Of a stretch of DNA of 40,146 nt, positions 29,045-37,153 are shown in pieces. Under the pieces are notes generated by a model. That model was not told the DNA's origin. It saw only the letters and a program-made list of their open reading frames with translations, and did not search any database. This stretch comes from a virus. How positions within the stretch are numbered: position 1 is the stretch's first letter; each line of letters begins with the position of its first letter. Location of the stretch: the IMG/VR virus record IMGVR_UViG_3300025120_000162, positions 1 to 40,146 of that record; one strand, given 5' to 3'. A program made the position numbers and the translations under genes.

Positions 29045-29565
29045 CAAGTACTCTAAAGGTCAATCAAATTCAAAATTTGGCGGGTACTACTGCGCTGACT
29101 GTTGATAGTAGTGGTTATACGTTTCTGAAACTGCCTCATTTCCTTATAAGAAATACAACTGCGCAATCAATTTTGACTTCCACATATACTAGAGCTGAAT
29201 TTAACAATACTGTTTTAGATACTCATAATTTTGCCGATCTTACTAATAATAAAATTGTTTTTAATTCAACAACGGCTGGTGTATACCAAATTAATTTTGG
29301 TGGTAAATTACAAGATGCAACTGCTAATAGAATTGGTTATTGGATACGTAAAGAAGGCAGCATGAGTACTGGCCCTTATATTGGCTACTTTGAAATTGGT
29401 AAAACAACTAGCACTTATGCTTACCCAACATTTAATTTTATATACCAATTTAACAGTGGTGATTTTCTTGAGTTAGATATGTATCACGATCAAGGTTCAA
29501 CAATGGCTACGTATCCACCATCTCAAGCTATAGGCTTTTTCATGAGCGGATTTAGAATAGGATAG
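29041..29565 (+). CDS. C1q-like short fibre protein
   Basis: The 174-residue product starts MTSTLKVNQIQNLAGTTALT, the same anchor plan as at 27961 and 28506, then has a jelly-roll-like domain: RAEFNNTVLDTHNFADLTNN, KIVFNSTTAGVYQINFGGKL, DFLELDMYHDQGSTMATY and final FFMSGFRIG. The VLDT, GVYQI and FFMSG stations line up with VELDT, GWYLF and FFWGM in the protein at 27961, supporting homology by duplication. It overlaps the upstream stop by four bases. A fibre-tip role is inferred. Confidence 0.68.
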   Translation: MTSTLKVNQIQNLAGTTALTVDSSGYTFLKLPHFLIRNTTAQSILTSTYTRAEFNNTVLDTHNFADLTNNKIVFNSTTAGVYQINFGGKLQDATANRIGYWIRKEGSMSTGPYIGYFEIGKTTSTYAYPTFNFIYQFNSGDFLELDMYHDQGSTMATYPPSQAIGFFMSGFRIG

Positions 29566-29574
29566 GAGAATAAA

Positions 29575-29958
29575 ATGAGTATATCACAAGCACTACAAGA
29601 ACTAGGCATTAAAGAATGGGTACTTCGTGGTGAGCCAACCACAGAGGCTGAGTTTAACGAAATGTTCCGCAAAGTCACAGGCGTTGATGCAGCATCAGCA
29701 GCTATTGAAAGCAGCAACCCAAGTGACTGGGGTACAACTTGGTCAGCGGTCAAAGCAAAGTCTGATGAGCTAAAGGCAGCAGAGCCTATGAAGCTACTCC
29801 GTGCAGAGCGTGATAAACGCCTTGCAGAAGTAGACTGGTGGGCTTCAAGCGACCTTACAATGAATTCAGCTCGTACAACTTATCGTCAAGCATTACGTGA
29901 CATTACTAGTAGTGCAACCAGCTTAGACGATGTAACTTGGCCTACGAAGCCGGCATAA
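29575..29958 (+). CDS. Tail-fibre assembly chaperone-like protein
   Basis: The 127-residue product has an N-terminal part SISQALQELGIKEWVLRGEP then EAEFNEMFRKVTG and a C-terminal part KLLRAERDKRLAEVDWWASS then YRQALRDITSSATSL, VTWPTKPA. The C-terminal pattern R-x-x-R-x-x-x-L-x-x-x-D-W, followed by Y-R-Q-x-L-R and W-P, is that of the phage tail assembly chaperone family (PF16778-like). Such proteins help fold or join fibres and are encoded beside them. Its codons are more regular and GC-richer than its neighbours. It sits between short fibre genes and the large adhesins. Confidence 0.75.
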   Translation: MSISQALQELGIKEWVLRGEPTTEAEFNEMFRKVTGVDAASAAIESSNPSDWGTTWSAVKAKSDELKAAEPMKLLRAERDKRLAEVDWWASSDLTMNSARTTYRQALRDITSSATSLDDVTWPTKPA

Positions 29959-29977
29959 GAAAACTAAGGAAGATATA

Positions 29978-31717
29978 ATGAGTAGAGTACGAGACATAAC
30001 GAAATTCTTAGAAGAAACACGTAAGACTAATACTAATTTAAAAGCGTTACGTCCTTCTACTACTTCTACTATTGATTCAGCTGCGGTTCTTGTAATGAAG
30101 TCTGCATCTGGAATGTCAGTGTTTTCTACACTTGATTCATTACCTGTAACAAGTTTAACTACCGGCCAACAAGCATATGTAACTGAAAACTCAAGAATAT
30201 ACATTTCAAATGGAAATGGTTGGTATAACGTAGCAGTAGTTAATGCCACACCATCACTCACACTAAGCTCATCCGGTACTATTGCTTTGACTGCTGGAGC
30301 TGCTACAACTATTACAATGACAGCTACCGATTCTGATAATGATAACGCTAATCTAGTTTTATCACTCGAATCTGGCGGAGATCTATTTAAATTTGCTACG
30401 GTATCTCAGGATTCGTCGGTTGTAACAATAACACCAAGAACACAAGATTCCGCAACAGCACTAGGATCAGATGGATCGGCAACGTTGACATTTAAAGCCA
30501 GTGACGGTGTTAACCAAGCCACAGTGCAGAATACGTTTACACTAACGTTTACATTAGATTGGTCTTCTGTTACATCTTTAACTGGTGTGGGTTCAGACGC
30601 TGCACAGGGTAATCAATTTGGAAATAATCACAAAATTCCAGTCAATTCAGATGGTACGGTTTTTGCTGTAGGAGGAGCAGAAGGCTGGACAGTTGTTAGA
30701 AGGACTGGGTCAAGTTTAGCTTTTGATACGAGTTCTGGTAGTAACAGCAGTTATTCAGGACTTATGTACTGGGGAAGTAGAGCAGCTGACCCGGAAAGCT
30801 GCTGCGGAATAAATTCTGCTGGTAATAGATTGCTAATCGGAAATCCTCTCGATAATACAGCTGGTACCAGCTTCGGATCATTCGCTATATTTACAGAAAG
30901 TAGTGGTACATGGACTCAGGCTCAAACAGTAAACGGATCGGCTGAAAACTATTTTGCTAATGGCGGCGACATGTCTGCCGATGGTAATTATGTGGCCATA
31001 GGACAGAGTAAACAAGGAGTCGAAAGTGGAATAATTGTGTATAAGTGGGGTGGCTCAAGTTATTCATCTGAAGCAACAGTAAGTAGGCCTACGAACTATT
31101 CCGGCGGGGGCAGAAATTTTGGTCAACACATTGTATTATCTTCTGATGGATCATACATGTTAGTTTCAGATCCGGCTTACGGTAATACTTCTTACGGTAG
31201 AGTTTATGTTTACAAAAGAACAGGCACAAGCTGGAGTTTAGATGCTACAATTGGTACTGGTTCTAATAACTATGAAAATTTTGGTAAATTCATCGCTGCT
31301 AACTCAGATGTGACAGTCATAGCTGCTACATCATCTTCTTTTAATACAAATACAGGATATTGTAAAGTATACTCTAGACCGAGTAACACAAGCAGCAGCT
31401 GGTCACTTCAAGCTACAGTAACACAACCAACACCTTCAACTAGTTCATATTTTGGTAGTATTTGTACTTTAGACAGTACCGGTACCATATTAGTTGTTGG
31501 AGGTAGACCTTGGCATGTAGGTACTCACCCACTGAAATACAAGACTAGATTATACACTTATCAATATGCAGATGGTTCATGGACCAATAAAAATACTATA
31601 ATATCTGCTACTACAGCACAAGGTCCATTTGACGGCGTTGGTATTTCTTCAGACGGTAAATATATTGCCGGTGGTGATATGGATCATGAAAAATTTCAAG
31701 TCTTTACACCGAGTTAA
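29978..31717 (+). CDS. Modular fibre/adhesin protein, third member
   Basis: The 579-residue product follows the family plan: N-terminus MSRVRDITKFLEETRKTNTN (a divergent anchor), LPVTSLTTGQQAYVTENSRI then YISNGNGWYNVAVVNATP (residues 55-92), cadherin-like domain near residues 93-192 (LTLSSSGTIALTAGAATTIT; ATDSDNDNANLVLSLESGGD), then propeller-like repeats (GDMSADGNYVAIGQSKQGVE; GRVYVYKRTGTSWSLDATIG; DGVGISSDGKYIAGGDMDHE). Nucleotides coding for the cadherin-like domain are very close to those at 11032, more so than the repeats are. A likely receptor-binding distal fibre protein. AAGGAAG provides the start. Confidence 0.73.
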   Translation: MSRVRDITKFLEETRKTNTNLKALRPSTTSTIDSAAVLVMKSASGMSVFSTLDSLPVTSLTTGQQAYVTENSRIYISNGNGWYNVAVVNATPSLTLSSSGTIALTAGAATTITMTATDSDNDNANLVLSLESGGDLFKFATVSQDSSVVTITPRTQDSATALGSDGSATLTFKASDGVNQATVQNTFTLTFTLDWSSVTSLTGVGSDAAQGNQFGNNHKIPVNSDGTVFAVGGAEGWTVVRRTGSSLAFDTSSGSNSSYSGLMYWGSRAADPESCCGINSAGNRLLIGNPLDNTAGTSFGSFAIFTESSGTWTQAQTVNGSAENYFANGGDMSADGNYVAIGQSKQGVESGIIVYKWGGSSYSSEATVSRPTNYSGGGRNFGQHIVLSSDGSYMLVSDPAYGNTSYGRVYVYKRTGTSWSLDATIGTGSNNYENFGKFIAANSDVTVIAATSSSFNTNTGYCKVYSRPSNTSSSWSLQATVTQPTPSTSSYFGSICTLDSTGTILVVGGRPWHVGTHPLKYKTRLYTYQYADGSWTNKNTIISATTAQGPFDGVGISSDGKYIAGGDMDHEKFQVFTPS

Positions 31718-31721
31718 GAAT

Positions 31722-31729
31722 TATAAATA
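31722..31729 (+). promoter_or_regulatory. T4-type late promoter (TATAAATA)
   Basis: This exact box follows the previous stop and lies 17 bases before ATG 31747, with AAAAAGGAAAAGG as ribosome-binding site. It gives the LamG-type adhesin its own late start. Confidence 0.8.
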
Positions 31730-31746
31730 GGTAAAAAGGAAAAGGC

Positions 31747-34230
31747 ATGTCTTCTATTAATAGAAAATTAGCAAATCTCATAACGAGTACTGGAGATGTT
31801 ACAAGTGCTGCTTTAGACAATGCCGCTAGTATGCAAGTATTTAATTCCGTTGACTCACTTCCTACTACTGGTTTGTCATCAGGAGATCAAGCATTTGTAG
31901 AATCAGCCGGCAATGCAGGAACAAGTAGATTATATATTTCAAATGGATCTGGTTGGTTTAATGTAGCATTAGTCAATGCCACACCTAGATTAACACTAAG
32001 TAGTGATGGTACAATTGCATTGTCTTCTGATGGTACACCTACTACCATCACAATGACTGCTCTAGACTCTGATAATGCAAGTGCTAATTTAACACTATCA
32101 TTAGAATCCGGTGGTGATCTATTCAAGTTTGCCACAGTATCTCGGGATTCAAGTGTAGTAACCATTACTGCACGATCAGAAGATTCCGCAACAACACTAG
32201 GATCTGACGGATCTGCAACACTTACTTTTAAAGCGACCGATGGTATAAGTATTGCATCTGTACAGAATACATTTACAGTAGCATTCTCAGTTGCTAATTC
32301 TCGATATTCTACTCTATTAGCAAAAGCAGATACAGGAGGTACAGATAATCAGGTCGATGCCTCGACTAGTACACATGCTCTTACCGAAACTGGTCCCATA
32401 ACTTCAGCAGCTTTTTCACCATATCATCCCGGTGGTTATAGTGCATACTTTGATGGTAATGGTGATTATCTTGGAATTCCTGATGATAATGGATTTGAAC
32501 TTGACGGCGACTTTACCATTGAATGTTGGTTCTATAGAAGTGCTGTGGTATCTGGAACATATTGTTCAATAATTGGTGGTAATGGAAGCAGTAGTAATGG
32601 ATGGGCTATTTACATTACCAATTCGAATGGAACAATATCATTTTTCCATAGTAGTTTTTTATTAACTTATGCAGAAAACGTAGCAAGTAATACTTGGTAC
32701 CATGTAGCAGTAACACGATCTGGCACAAGTTTAAAACTATTTGTTAATGGTGCTGAAAGACATGCAGTAACAAATAGCACTACATTCAATCAAAACGATG
32801 CAAATACTGGAACAAGGATAGGTTATGACATTGGAGCGAATGGTTATTTCAATGGTTATATAAGAGATGTAAGAGTTGTTAAGGGAACAGCAGTTTATAC
32901 ATCTGCATTTACACCACCAACTTCATCTCTTACAGCAATAACAAATACATCATTATTAGCATGTCATCTCCCTTATATTGCTGATGGATCAACTAATTCA
33001 CATACTTTAACTGTTGCAGGTAATACTCAAACACGAAGATTTAGCCCATATAATTATCTCGGTTATACAAAAGCAGATCATGGTGGTTCTGTATACTTTG
33101 ATGATGCTGCTAATACTTATATGGTCACTGGGCCCAATAATCACGCTGACTTTGGATTTGGTACCGGTGATTGGACAGTTGAGATGTGGATCTGGGTTCC
33201 ATCTGGTTATACACAAGCAAATAATTATATTGTTGATATTGGCGTGAATGGACTAATTTTCCGTATAATAAATAATAAATTTACTTATACAAACTCAACT
33301 TTAGGATATTCTGGTGATCTAATTAGTACAGGTGCTGACTTTATAAATAATACGTGGCATCACATGGCTGTATGTAGAATTAGTGGCACAACAAAAATGT
33401 ACATGAATGGAAAAGAAACTGCTAGTGTAGCAGATACTCACAATTCTTCTTCAACAAAGGTTTGGTTTGGTCGATACGGCGGAAGCGTTTCCTATCAGTA
33501 TACTGGTTATGTAAGTGACGTGAGACTTGTTAAGGGAACTGGCGTTTATACAGATAACTTTACACCACCAACTCAACCTTTGACTGCAATTACAAATACT
33601 GTATTACTTACATGTACAAATAAAAATAGCATTTGGGAAACTGTAAATGGCAAGCAATTTACTATAGTAGGTACTGGACCAACAGTAAGTGATACTCAAA
33701 GAAAATTTACTACTTCTTCCGCTTTACATTTTAATAGTAGTAGTGGTAATTACCTTTTAAAAGATCTTGGTGAAACAATAGGAACAAGAGATTTTACCGT
33801 TGAAGCTTGGGTTTATCCTACGTCAACCGGCGCGCAGCATGTGTTTCAGATTTCAAACCAAACTGCTGGACATCAAGCCATAACTTCACAAAACACGCAA
33901 ATTGGAATTGGATTAAACAACGGTAAATGGCGATATGGGACTACGGGTGGGAATGCTGGTTATCAGCATACAACAGCTGATGTAGTCACTAATACATGGC
34001 ATCACGTTGCTTATGTTAGAACTGGTGGTTATTCAAAACTATATCTAAATGGAACTGAAATTCATTCTAATGCTGATACAGCTAATTATAGTGCCAGATA
34101 TTTAGCATATGGTGTTGGACATCAATCTAATAATATGTGGTCCGGTTATACACAAGATCTTAGAATTTCTTTAGATTATGCTAGGTACACGAGTAACTTT
34201 ACACCGCCTGATTCAACGTTTGAAGGATAA
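31747..34230 (+). CDS. Modular fibre/adhesin with three LamG-like domains
   Basis: The 827-residue product keeps the family N-terminus: MSSINRKLANLITSTGDVTS, LPTTGLSSGDQAFVE, RLYISNGSGWFNVALVNATP and a cadherin-like domain near residues 81-181 (LTLSSDGTIALSSDGTPTTI). The propeller is replaced by three concanavalin/LamG-like domains, each with YFDGNGDYL-like start, DFTIECWFYRS/DWTVEMWIWVP/DFTVEAWVYPT, TWYHVAVTRSGTSLKLFVNG/TWHHMAVCRISGTTKMYMNG/TWHHVAYVRTGGYSKLYLNG, then RIGYDIGANGYFNGYIRDVR and VKGTAVYT-like ends. LamG domains commonly bind carbohydrate or peptide. A receptor-binding fibre with different ligand choice is likely. Confidence 0.78.
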   Translation: MSSINRKLANLITSTGDVTSAALDNAASMQVFNSVDSLPTTGLSSGDQAFVESAGNAGTSRLYISNGSGWFNVALVNATPRLTLSSDGTIALSSDGTPTTITMTALDSDNASANLTLSLESGGDLFKFATVSRDSSVVTITARSEDSATTLGSDGSATLTFKATDGISIASVQNTFTVAFSVANSRYSTLLAKADTGGTDNQVDASTSTHALTETGPITSAAFSPYHPGGYSAYFDGNGDYLGIPDDNGFELDGDFTIECWFYRSAVVSGTYCSIIGGNGSSSNGWAIYITNSNGTISFFHSSFLLTYAENVASNTWYHVAVTRSGTSLKLFVNGAERHAVTNSTTFNQNDANTGTRIGYDIGANGYFNGYIRDVRVVKGTAVYTSAFTPPTSSLTAITNTSLLACHLPYIADGSTNSHTLTVAGNTQTRRFSPYNYLGYTKADHGGSVYFDDAANTYMVTGPNNHADFGFGTGDWTVEMWIWVPSGYTQANNYIVDIGVNGLIFRIINNKFTYTNSTLGYSGDLISTGADFINNTWHHMAVCRISGTTKMYMNGKETASVADTHNSSSTKVWFGRYGGSVSYQYTGYVSDVRLVKGTGVYTDNFTPPTQPLTAITNTVLLTCTNKNSIWETVNGKQFTIVGTGPTVSDTQRKFTTSSALHFNSSSGNYLLKDLGETIGTRDFTVEAWVYPTSTGAQHVFQISNQTAGHQAITSQNTQIGIGLNNGKWRYGTTGGNAGYQHTTADVVTNTWHHVAYVRTGGYSKLYLNGTEIHSNADTANYSARYLAYGVGHQSNNMWSGYTQDLRISLDYARYTSNFTPPDSTFEG

Positions 34231-34235
34231 AAAAA

Positions 34236-35333
34236 ATGAGTAGATCAAGAGACATAGCATCAATACTCGGCGCAACTGAAGCAGAAAATACCACTAACAT
34301 TTCTCTTGGTGCTGGAGGCGGCGGTGGAAGTGTAAAGCTATATCCTTTAGTTGATAGTGCTGAAGGGTTGGCATTAGTTGATTCCTCTGCATTATCATCT
34401 GGAAATTTAGCATATGCAGAAAAATCAAACACATTAGCAGTATGGAATGATTCTGATGGAGGTTGGTATAAAATTACAACCGGAGGAAATTTAATTGGTG
34501 GTCCTGTAGCTGCGTCAGGCGGAGACACTGTTGTAGAAAGCAATGGATATAAAATTCACACGTTTACCCAAACCGGCACATTTGTAGTTACAGCTGGCGG
34601 TGATATAGAATATGTTGTTATTGGCGGCGGTGGCGGCGGTGGAGGTAAAGGCGGTGGAGGCGGCGGAGCTGGCGGATATCGTTCGAACGTTGTAGGAGAA
34701 AAAAGTGGAGCTAATTCTGCAGTAGAATCTACAAGAACTATGGTCGAAGGTTCATTTTCAGTTATAGTTGGTGCTGGTGGCGCCGGCGGTACAAGTGGAA
34801 ATCCTGGTGTTACTGGACAAAATACAGTATTTGATACTATAACATCATTAGGCGGCGGAGGAGGTGCAGATCAAGGTGGTGGTAACACAGGCCTTTCTGG
34901 CGGATCTGGTGGTGGAGGTGGTAAAGATGGAGGTACTGGTGGTGCCGGCACAGCTGGACAAGGACGCGCAGGAGGAACATCACAGGGCGGTAGCGGATTT
35001 GCTGCAGGTGGAGGAGGAGGAGCTGATTCTGTCGGTGAAGTTGGCTTGACTAGCGAAGTTGCGGGTGATGGTGGAATTGGTATACAGTCGGCAATTTCTG
35101 GTACTTTAGTATATAGAGCCGGCGGAGGTGGTGGTGGTACTAACTCAACCGATGCTGCTAAACGAGGTTTAGGCGGATCTGGTGGCGGTGGCAATGGTGG
35201 ATTAAACAATTCAGCACCAGTTGCTGGAACAGTAAACACTGGAGGTGGTGGAGGAGGCGGTTCTTGGTCTACCAATGATACCGGCGCTGCTGGTGGTTCA
35301 GGCATAGTTATAATTAGATATCCGACTAGTTAA
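34236..35333 (+). CDS. Glycine-rich fibre tip/adhesin
   Basis: The 365-residue product starts MSRSRDIASILGATEAENTT, the family anchor, but has no cadherin-like domain. A linker YKIHTFTQTGTFVVTAGGDI then EYVVIGGGGGGGGKGG leads to a long polyglycine region with GGAGGYRS and GGGGADQGGG blocks and ends GGSGIVIIRYPTS. This is the glycine-rich domain family of phage fibres. In T-even-type phages, glycine-rich gp38 adhesins use polyglycine-II helices to hold variable receptor loops. The intervening non-glycine segments may be the variable loops. AGGATAAAAAAAATG gives the start five bases after the LamG gene. Confidence 0.78.
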   Translation: MSRSRDIASILGATEAENTTNISLGAGGGGGSVKLYPLVDSAEGLALVDSSALSSGNLAYAEKSNTLAVWNDSDGGWYKITTGGNLIGGPVAASGGDTVVESNGYKIHTFTQTGTFVVTAGGDIEYVVIGGGGGGGGKGGGGGGAGGYRSNVVGEKSGANSAVESTRTMVEGSFSVIVGAGGAGGTSGNPGVTGQNTVFDTITSLGGGGGADQGGGNTGLSGGSGGGGGKDGGTGGAGTAGQGRAGGTSQGGSGFAAGGGGGADSVGEVGLTSEVAGDGGIGIQSAISGTLVYRAGGGGGGTNSTDAAKRGLGGSGGGGNGGLNNSAPVAGTVNTGGGGGGGSWSTNDTGAAGGSGIVIIRYPTS

Positions 35334-35341
35334 GGAGTAAC

Positions 35342-35623
35342 ATGGGACATTTTGCTAAAGTATTAAATAATAAAGTTACAGACGTAATTGTTGCTGAGCC
35401 AGAGTTTATCGATAATTATGTAGATAACTCGCCTGGGCAGTGGATTCAAACATCTTATAATACTCATAACGGTGTGCATGATTTAGGTGGTATTCCGTTA
35501 AGACAAAATTTTGCAGGAGTGGGTTGGAACTATAATGATAGTGCAGATGTTTTTTATGCACCTAAGCCAGATAGCGATTGGACTCTAAATAAAACTAGTT
35601 GGGTTTGGGAAGCTAATGATTAA
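35342..35623 (+). CDS. Conserved small phage protein, probably virion- or fibre-associated
   Basis: The 93-residue product is MGHFAKVLNNKVTDVIVAEP then FIDNYVDNSPGQWIQTSYNT, LRQNFAGVGWNYNDSADVFY and ending LNKTSWVWEAND. This compact beta-rich protein, with conserved W, Y and N positions, is familiar from many marine T4-like and other phages next to fibre or structural genes. No function is established. TAAGGAG at 35332-35338 overlaps the upstream stop and gives the ribosome-binding site. Confidence 0.75.
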   Translation: MGHFAKVLNNKVTDVIVAEPEFIDNYVDNSPGQWIQTSYNTHNGVHDLGGIPLRQNFAGVGWNYNDSADVFYAPKPDSDWTLNKTSWVWEAND

Positions 35624-35640
35624 AGAAGATAAAACTTCTA

Positions 35641-36144
35641 ATGCTTAGAATTTATGCTTTAATATTTGTCATAGCAATCTTAGGTGGTGTAGCATATAGC
35701 GCTAAATACTATTATGACACTACACAAAATAAGATTGCAATCCTTACTGAAAACAATGCACAACTCGAAGTTGCAGTACAAACTGCATCTGCGAGTTTAG
35801 ATGCAGCAATCGAAAATCAAGAAAAATTAGGAGCACTCAATAAATCTCTACAAGTAGATTTACAAAAGGCTGAACAATATGGAGATAGTCTCCGTGATAA
35901 ATTACAACAACTGAATCTAGTCAAAGATGCACTGACTGATGCAAAAGACTTAGAAGGTAGAATGAATGGTGCAACTGCTAAAATTTGGCGTGAAATTACT
36001 ACCGATACCGGTGGCGATGGTGGCCGTCCTATTCCTAACTGGCTGCAGCAGTCTAAGGCTGCCAGCGGAAGTGAAGACAGTAACCAAGATCGAAAAAGTA
36101 GTAATACCGACAGTAGCACGACCGAAGCCAGTACAACTCAATGA
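35641..36144 (+). CDS. i-spanin (Rz-like) protein
   Basis: The 167-residue product has an N-terminal membrane segment near residues 3-22 (RIYALIFVIAILGGVAYSAK) followed by a coiled-coil periplasmic region (AILTENNAQLEVAVQTASAS; EKLGALNKSLQVDLQKAEQY) and a polar C-terminus rich in Ser and Thr. With the overlapping lipoprotein gene at 35966 in another frame this is the Rz/Rz1 arrangement: Rz in the inner membrane pairs with an outer-membrane Rz1 to fuse the membranes in the last step of lysis. AGAAG and CTTCT just before the ATG could form a small hairpin. Identification rests on architecture and on the overlapping partner. Confidence 0.8.
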   Translation: MLRIYALIFVIAILGGVAYSAKYYYDTTQNKIAILTENNAQLEVAVQTASASLDAAIENQEKLGALNKSLQVDLQKAEQYGDSLRDKLQQLNLVKDALTDAKDLEGRMNGATAKIWREITTDTGGDGGRPIPNWLQQSKAASGSEDSNQDRKSSNTDSSTTEASTTQ

Positions 36145-36358
36145 TGTCCGAGTTTACGTAGTAAACAAAGAGATCTATGAAGAATTCGTACAAGAGTTTA
36201 CCGAAGAAAACGGTGAACTTGCCTTTGTTGCATTATCAATGAAAGACTATGAAAACTTAGCTCTTAATATTGCAGAGCTTCGAAGATATATTAATCAACA
36301 AAAAAATATTATTGTATATTACGAAGAAGCTGTAACAGATAAGGAGAAAGAAGAATGA
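35966..36358 (+). CDS. o-spanin (Rz1-like) lipoprotein, overlapping Rz
   Basis: This 130-residue frame starts inside Rz, overlapping it by 179 bases. Its N-terminus MVQLLKFGVKLLPIPVAMVA then VLFLTGCSS is a lipoprotein signal with lipobox LTGC, so Cys27 would be lipidated and anchored to the outer membrane. A proline/valine stretch follows (KVVIPTVARPKPVQLNDV), typical of Rz1. Unlike lambda Rz1, it carries a C-terminal helical extension (EIYEEFVQEFTEENGELAFV; NIAELRRYINQQKNIIVYYE). It overlaps the next gene by four bases. Confidence 0.85.
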   Translation: MVQLLKFGVKLLPIPVAMVAVLFLTGCSSLRLPAEVKTVTKIEKVVIPTVARPKPVQLNDVRVYVVNKEIYEEFVQEFTEENGELAFVALSMKDYENLALNIAELRRYINQQKNIIVYYEEAVTDKEKEE

Positions 36359-36981
36359 TGTCTTTCATTATAGATCAACTTATAACATGGTGGCAGTTTA
36401 CCGTAGTCGGTATTCTTATTATTATTGGTTGGCTCATCAATAAACTTGGTGTAGACCAAGACGAAGAGCTTATTGGATTCGAATATAATGTGATGCCAAA
36501 GCTAAGACCGATTCCTATAGCAACAGCCGGTAAAGGTTTCTGGGGTGCAATATGGATGTGGTTGATGGGTACACGTCATTGGGAAGTTGCTGATGATTGG
36601 GCATTTAAGATTGCAGGAGAAGGATATATAATACCACAAGGATTCCAATTTGATGGTGCATCAATTCCAAAATTTTTACATACATGGTTATCACCAACAG
36701 GAGTTTTGTTAATGGGTGGTCTTGTGCATGACTATGCATATAAGTATGAAACTCTATTACGATCTGGTCAAAAAGAAACAATGGGAGTAATTGATCAGAA
36801 GAAGGCCGATGAAATATTTAGAGATATTAACATCGAGCAAAATGGTTTCCATTTCCTTAATAACCTTGCTTATTGGGCACTACGTATTGGTGGCTTTATG
36901 GCATGGAATGGACACCGTAAACGTAACTGTAAAATCGAAGGACTCAATGAGTTTAACGAAAAAAAATTGTTAGGAGAGTAG
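36355..36981 (+). CDS. DUF1353-like protein with N-terminal membrane anchor
   Basis: The 208-residue product has a membrane segment near residues 13-29 (WQFTVVGILIIIGWLIN). A domain follows with WAFKIAGEGYIIPQGFQFDG then ASIPKFLHTWLSP, GVLLMGGLVHDYAYKYETLL, and KADEIFRDINIEQN. The sequence V/IPxGFxxDGASIPxxL plus HDYxY is the signature of DUF1353, small phage proteins frequently encoded near lysis and tail genes; their activity is unknown. Conserved Asp in FDGAS and His-Asp in HDY resemble a metal or catalytic site. Second ATG at 36358 is possible. Its position between spanins and a holin-like gene suggests a lysis-related membrane role. Confidence 0.75.
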   Translation: MMSFIIDQLITWWQFTVVGILIIIGWLINKLGVDQDEELIGFEYNVMPKLRPIPIATAGKGFWGAIWMWLMGTRHWEVADDWAFKIAGEGYIIPQGFQFDGASIPKFLHTWLSPTGVLLMGGLVHDYAYKYETLLRSGQKETMGVIDQKKADEIFRDINIEQNGFHFLNNLAYWALRIGGFMAWNGHRKRNCKIEGLNEFNEKKLLGE

Positions 36982-36982
36982 C

Positions 36983-37144
36983 ATGACAAGTTGGATAAAT
37001 AATAGAGTAGCAGAAAGAACATCGTGGGACGGCGCAGCACTTATTGCTGTAGGTGTTGTAATTTTATTTGCCGGACCCTTTGCAAAAATCGCAGCATACG
37101 CAGCTATAGCTTATGGTGCATGGACAGTATGGAAATCGGAGTAG
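36983..37144 (+). CDS. Small 53-residue membrane protein, holin candidate
   Basis: The 53-codon frame reads MTSWINNRVAERTSWDGAAL and then a hydrophobic stretch IAVGVVILFAGPFAKIAAYA before AIAYGAWTVWKSE. It has one long or two short transmembrane helices separated by GPFAK, and the N-terminus is charged. GGAGAG at 36972-36977 is the ribosome-binding site, and the start lies one base after the DUF1353 stop. A small membrane protein beside a spanin pair is a natural holin candidate, but no endolysin is visible in the window, and no family match can be claimed. Confidence 0.7.
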   Translation: MTSWINNRVAERTSWDGAALIAVGVVILFAGPFAKIAAYAAIAYGAWTVWKSE

Positions 37145-37153
37145 AACTTAAAA

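Noticed and set aside
33267-33274. AATAAATA inside the LamG adhesin
   Set aside because: It is within coding sequence about 960 bases from the next start, in an AT-rich stretch; no gene follows that it could serve.
34871-35305. Minus-strand Pro-rich frame of 144 codons
   Set aside because: It is the complement of GGN glycine codons in the polyglycine adhesin, which reads as proline; no start signal supports it.
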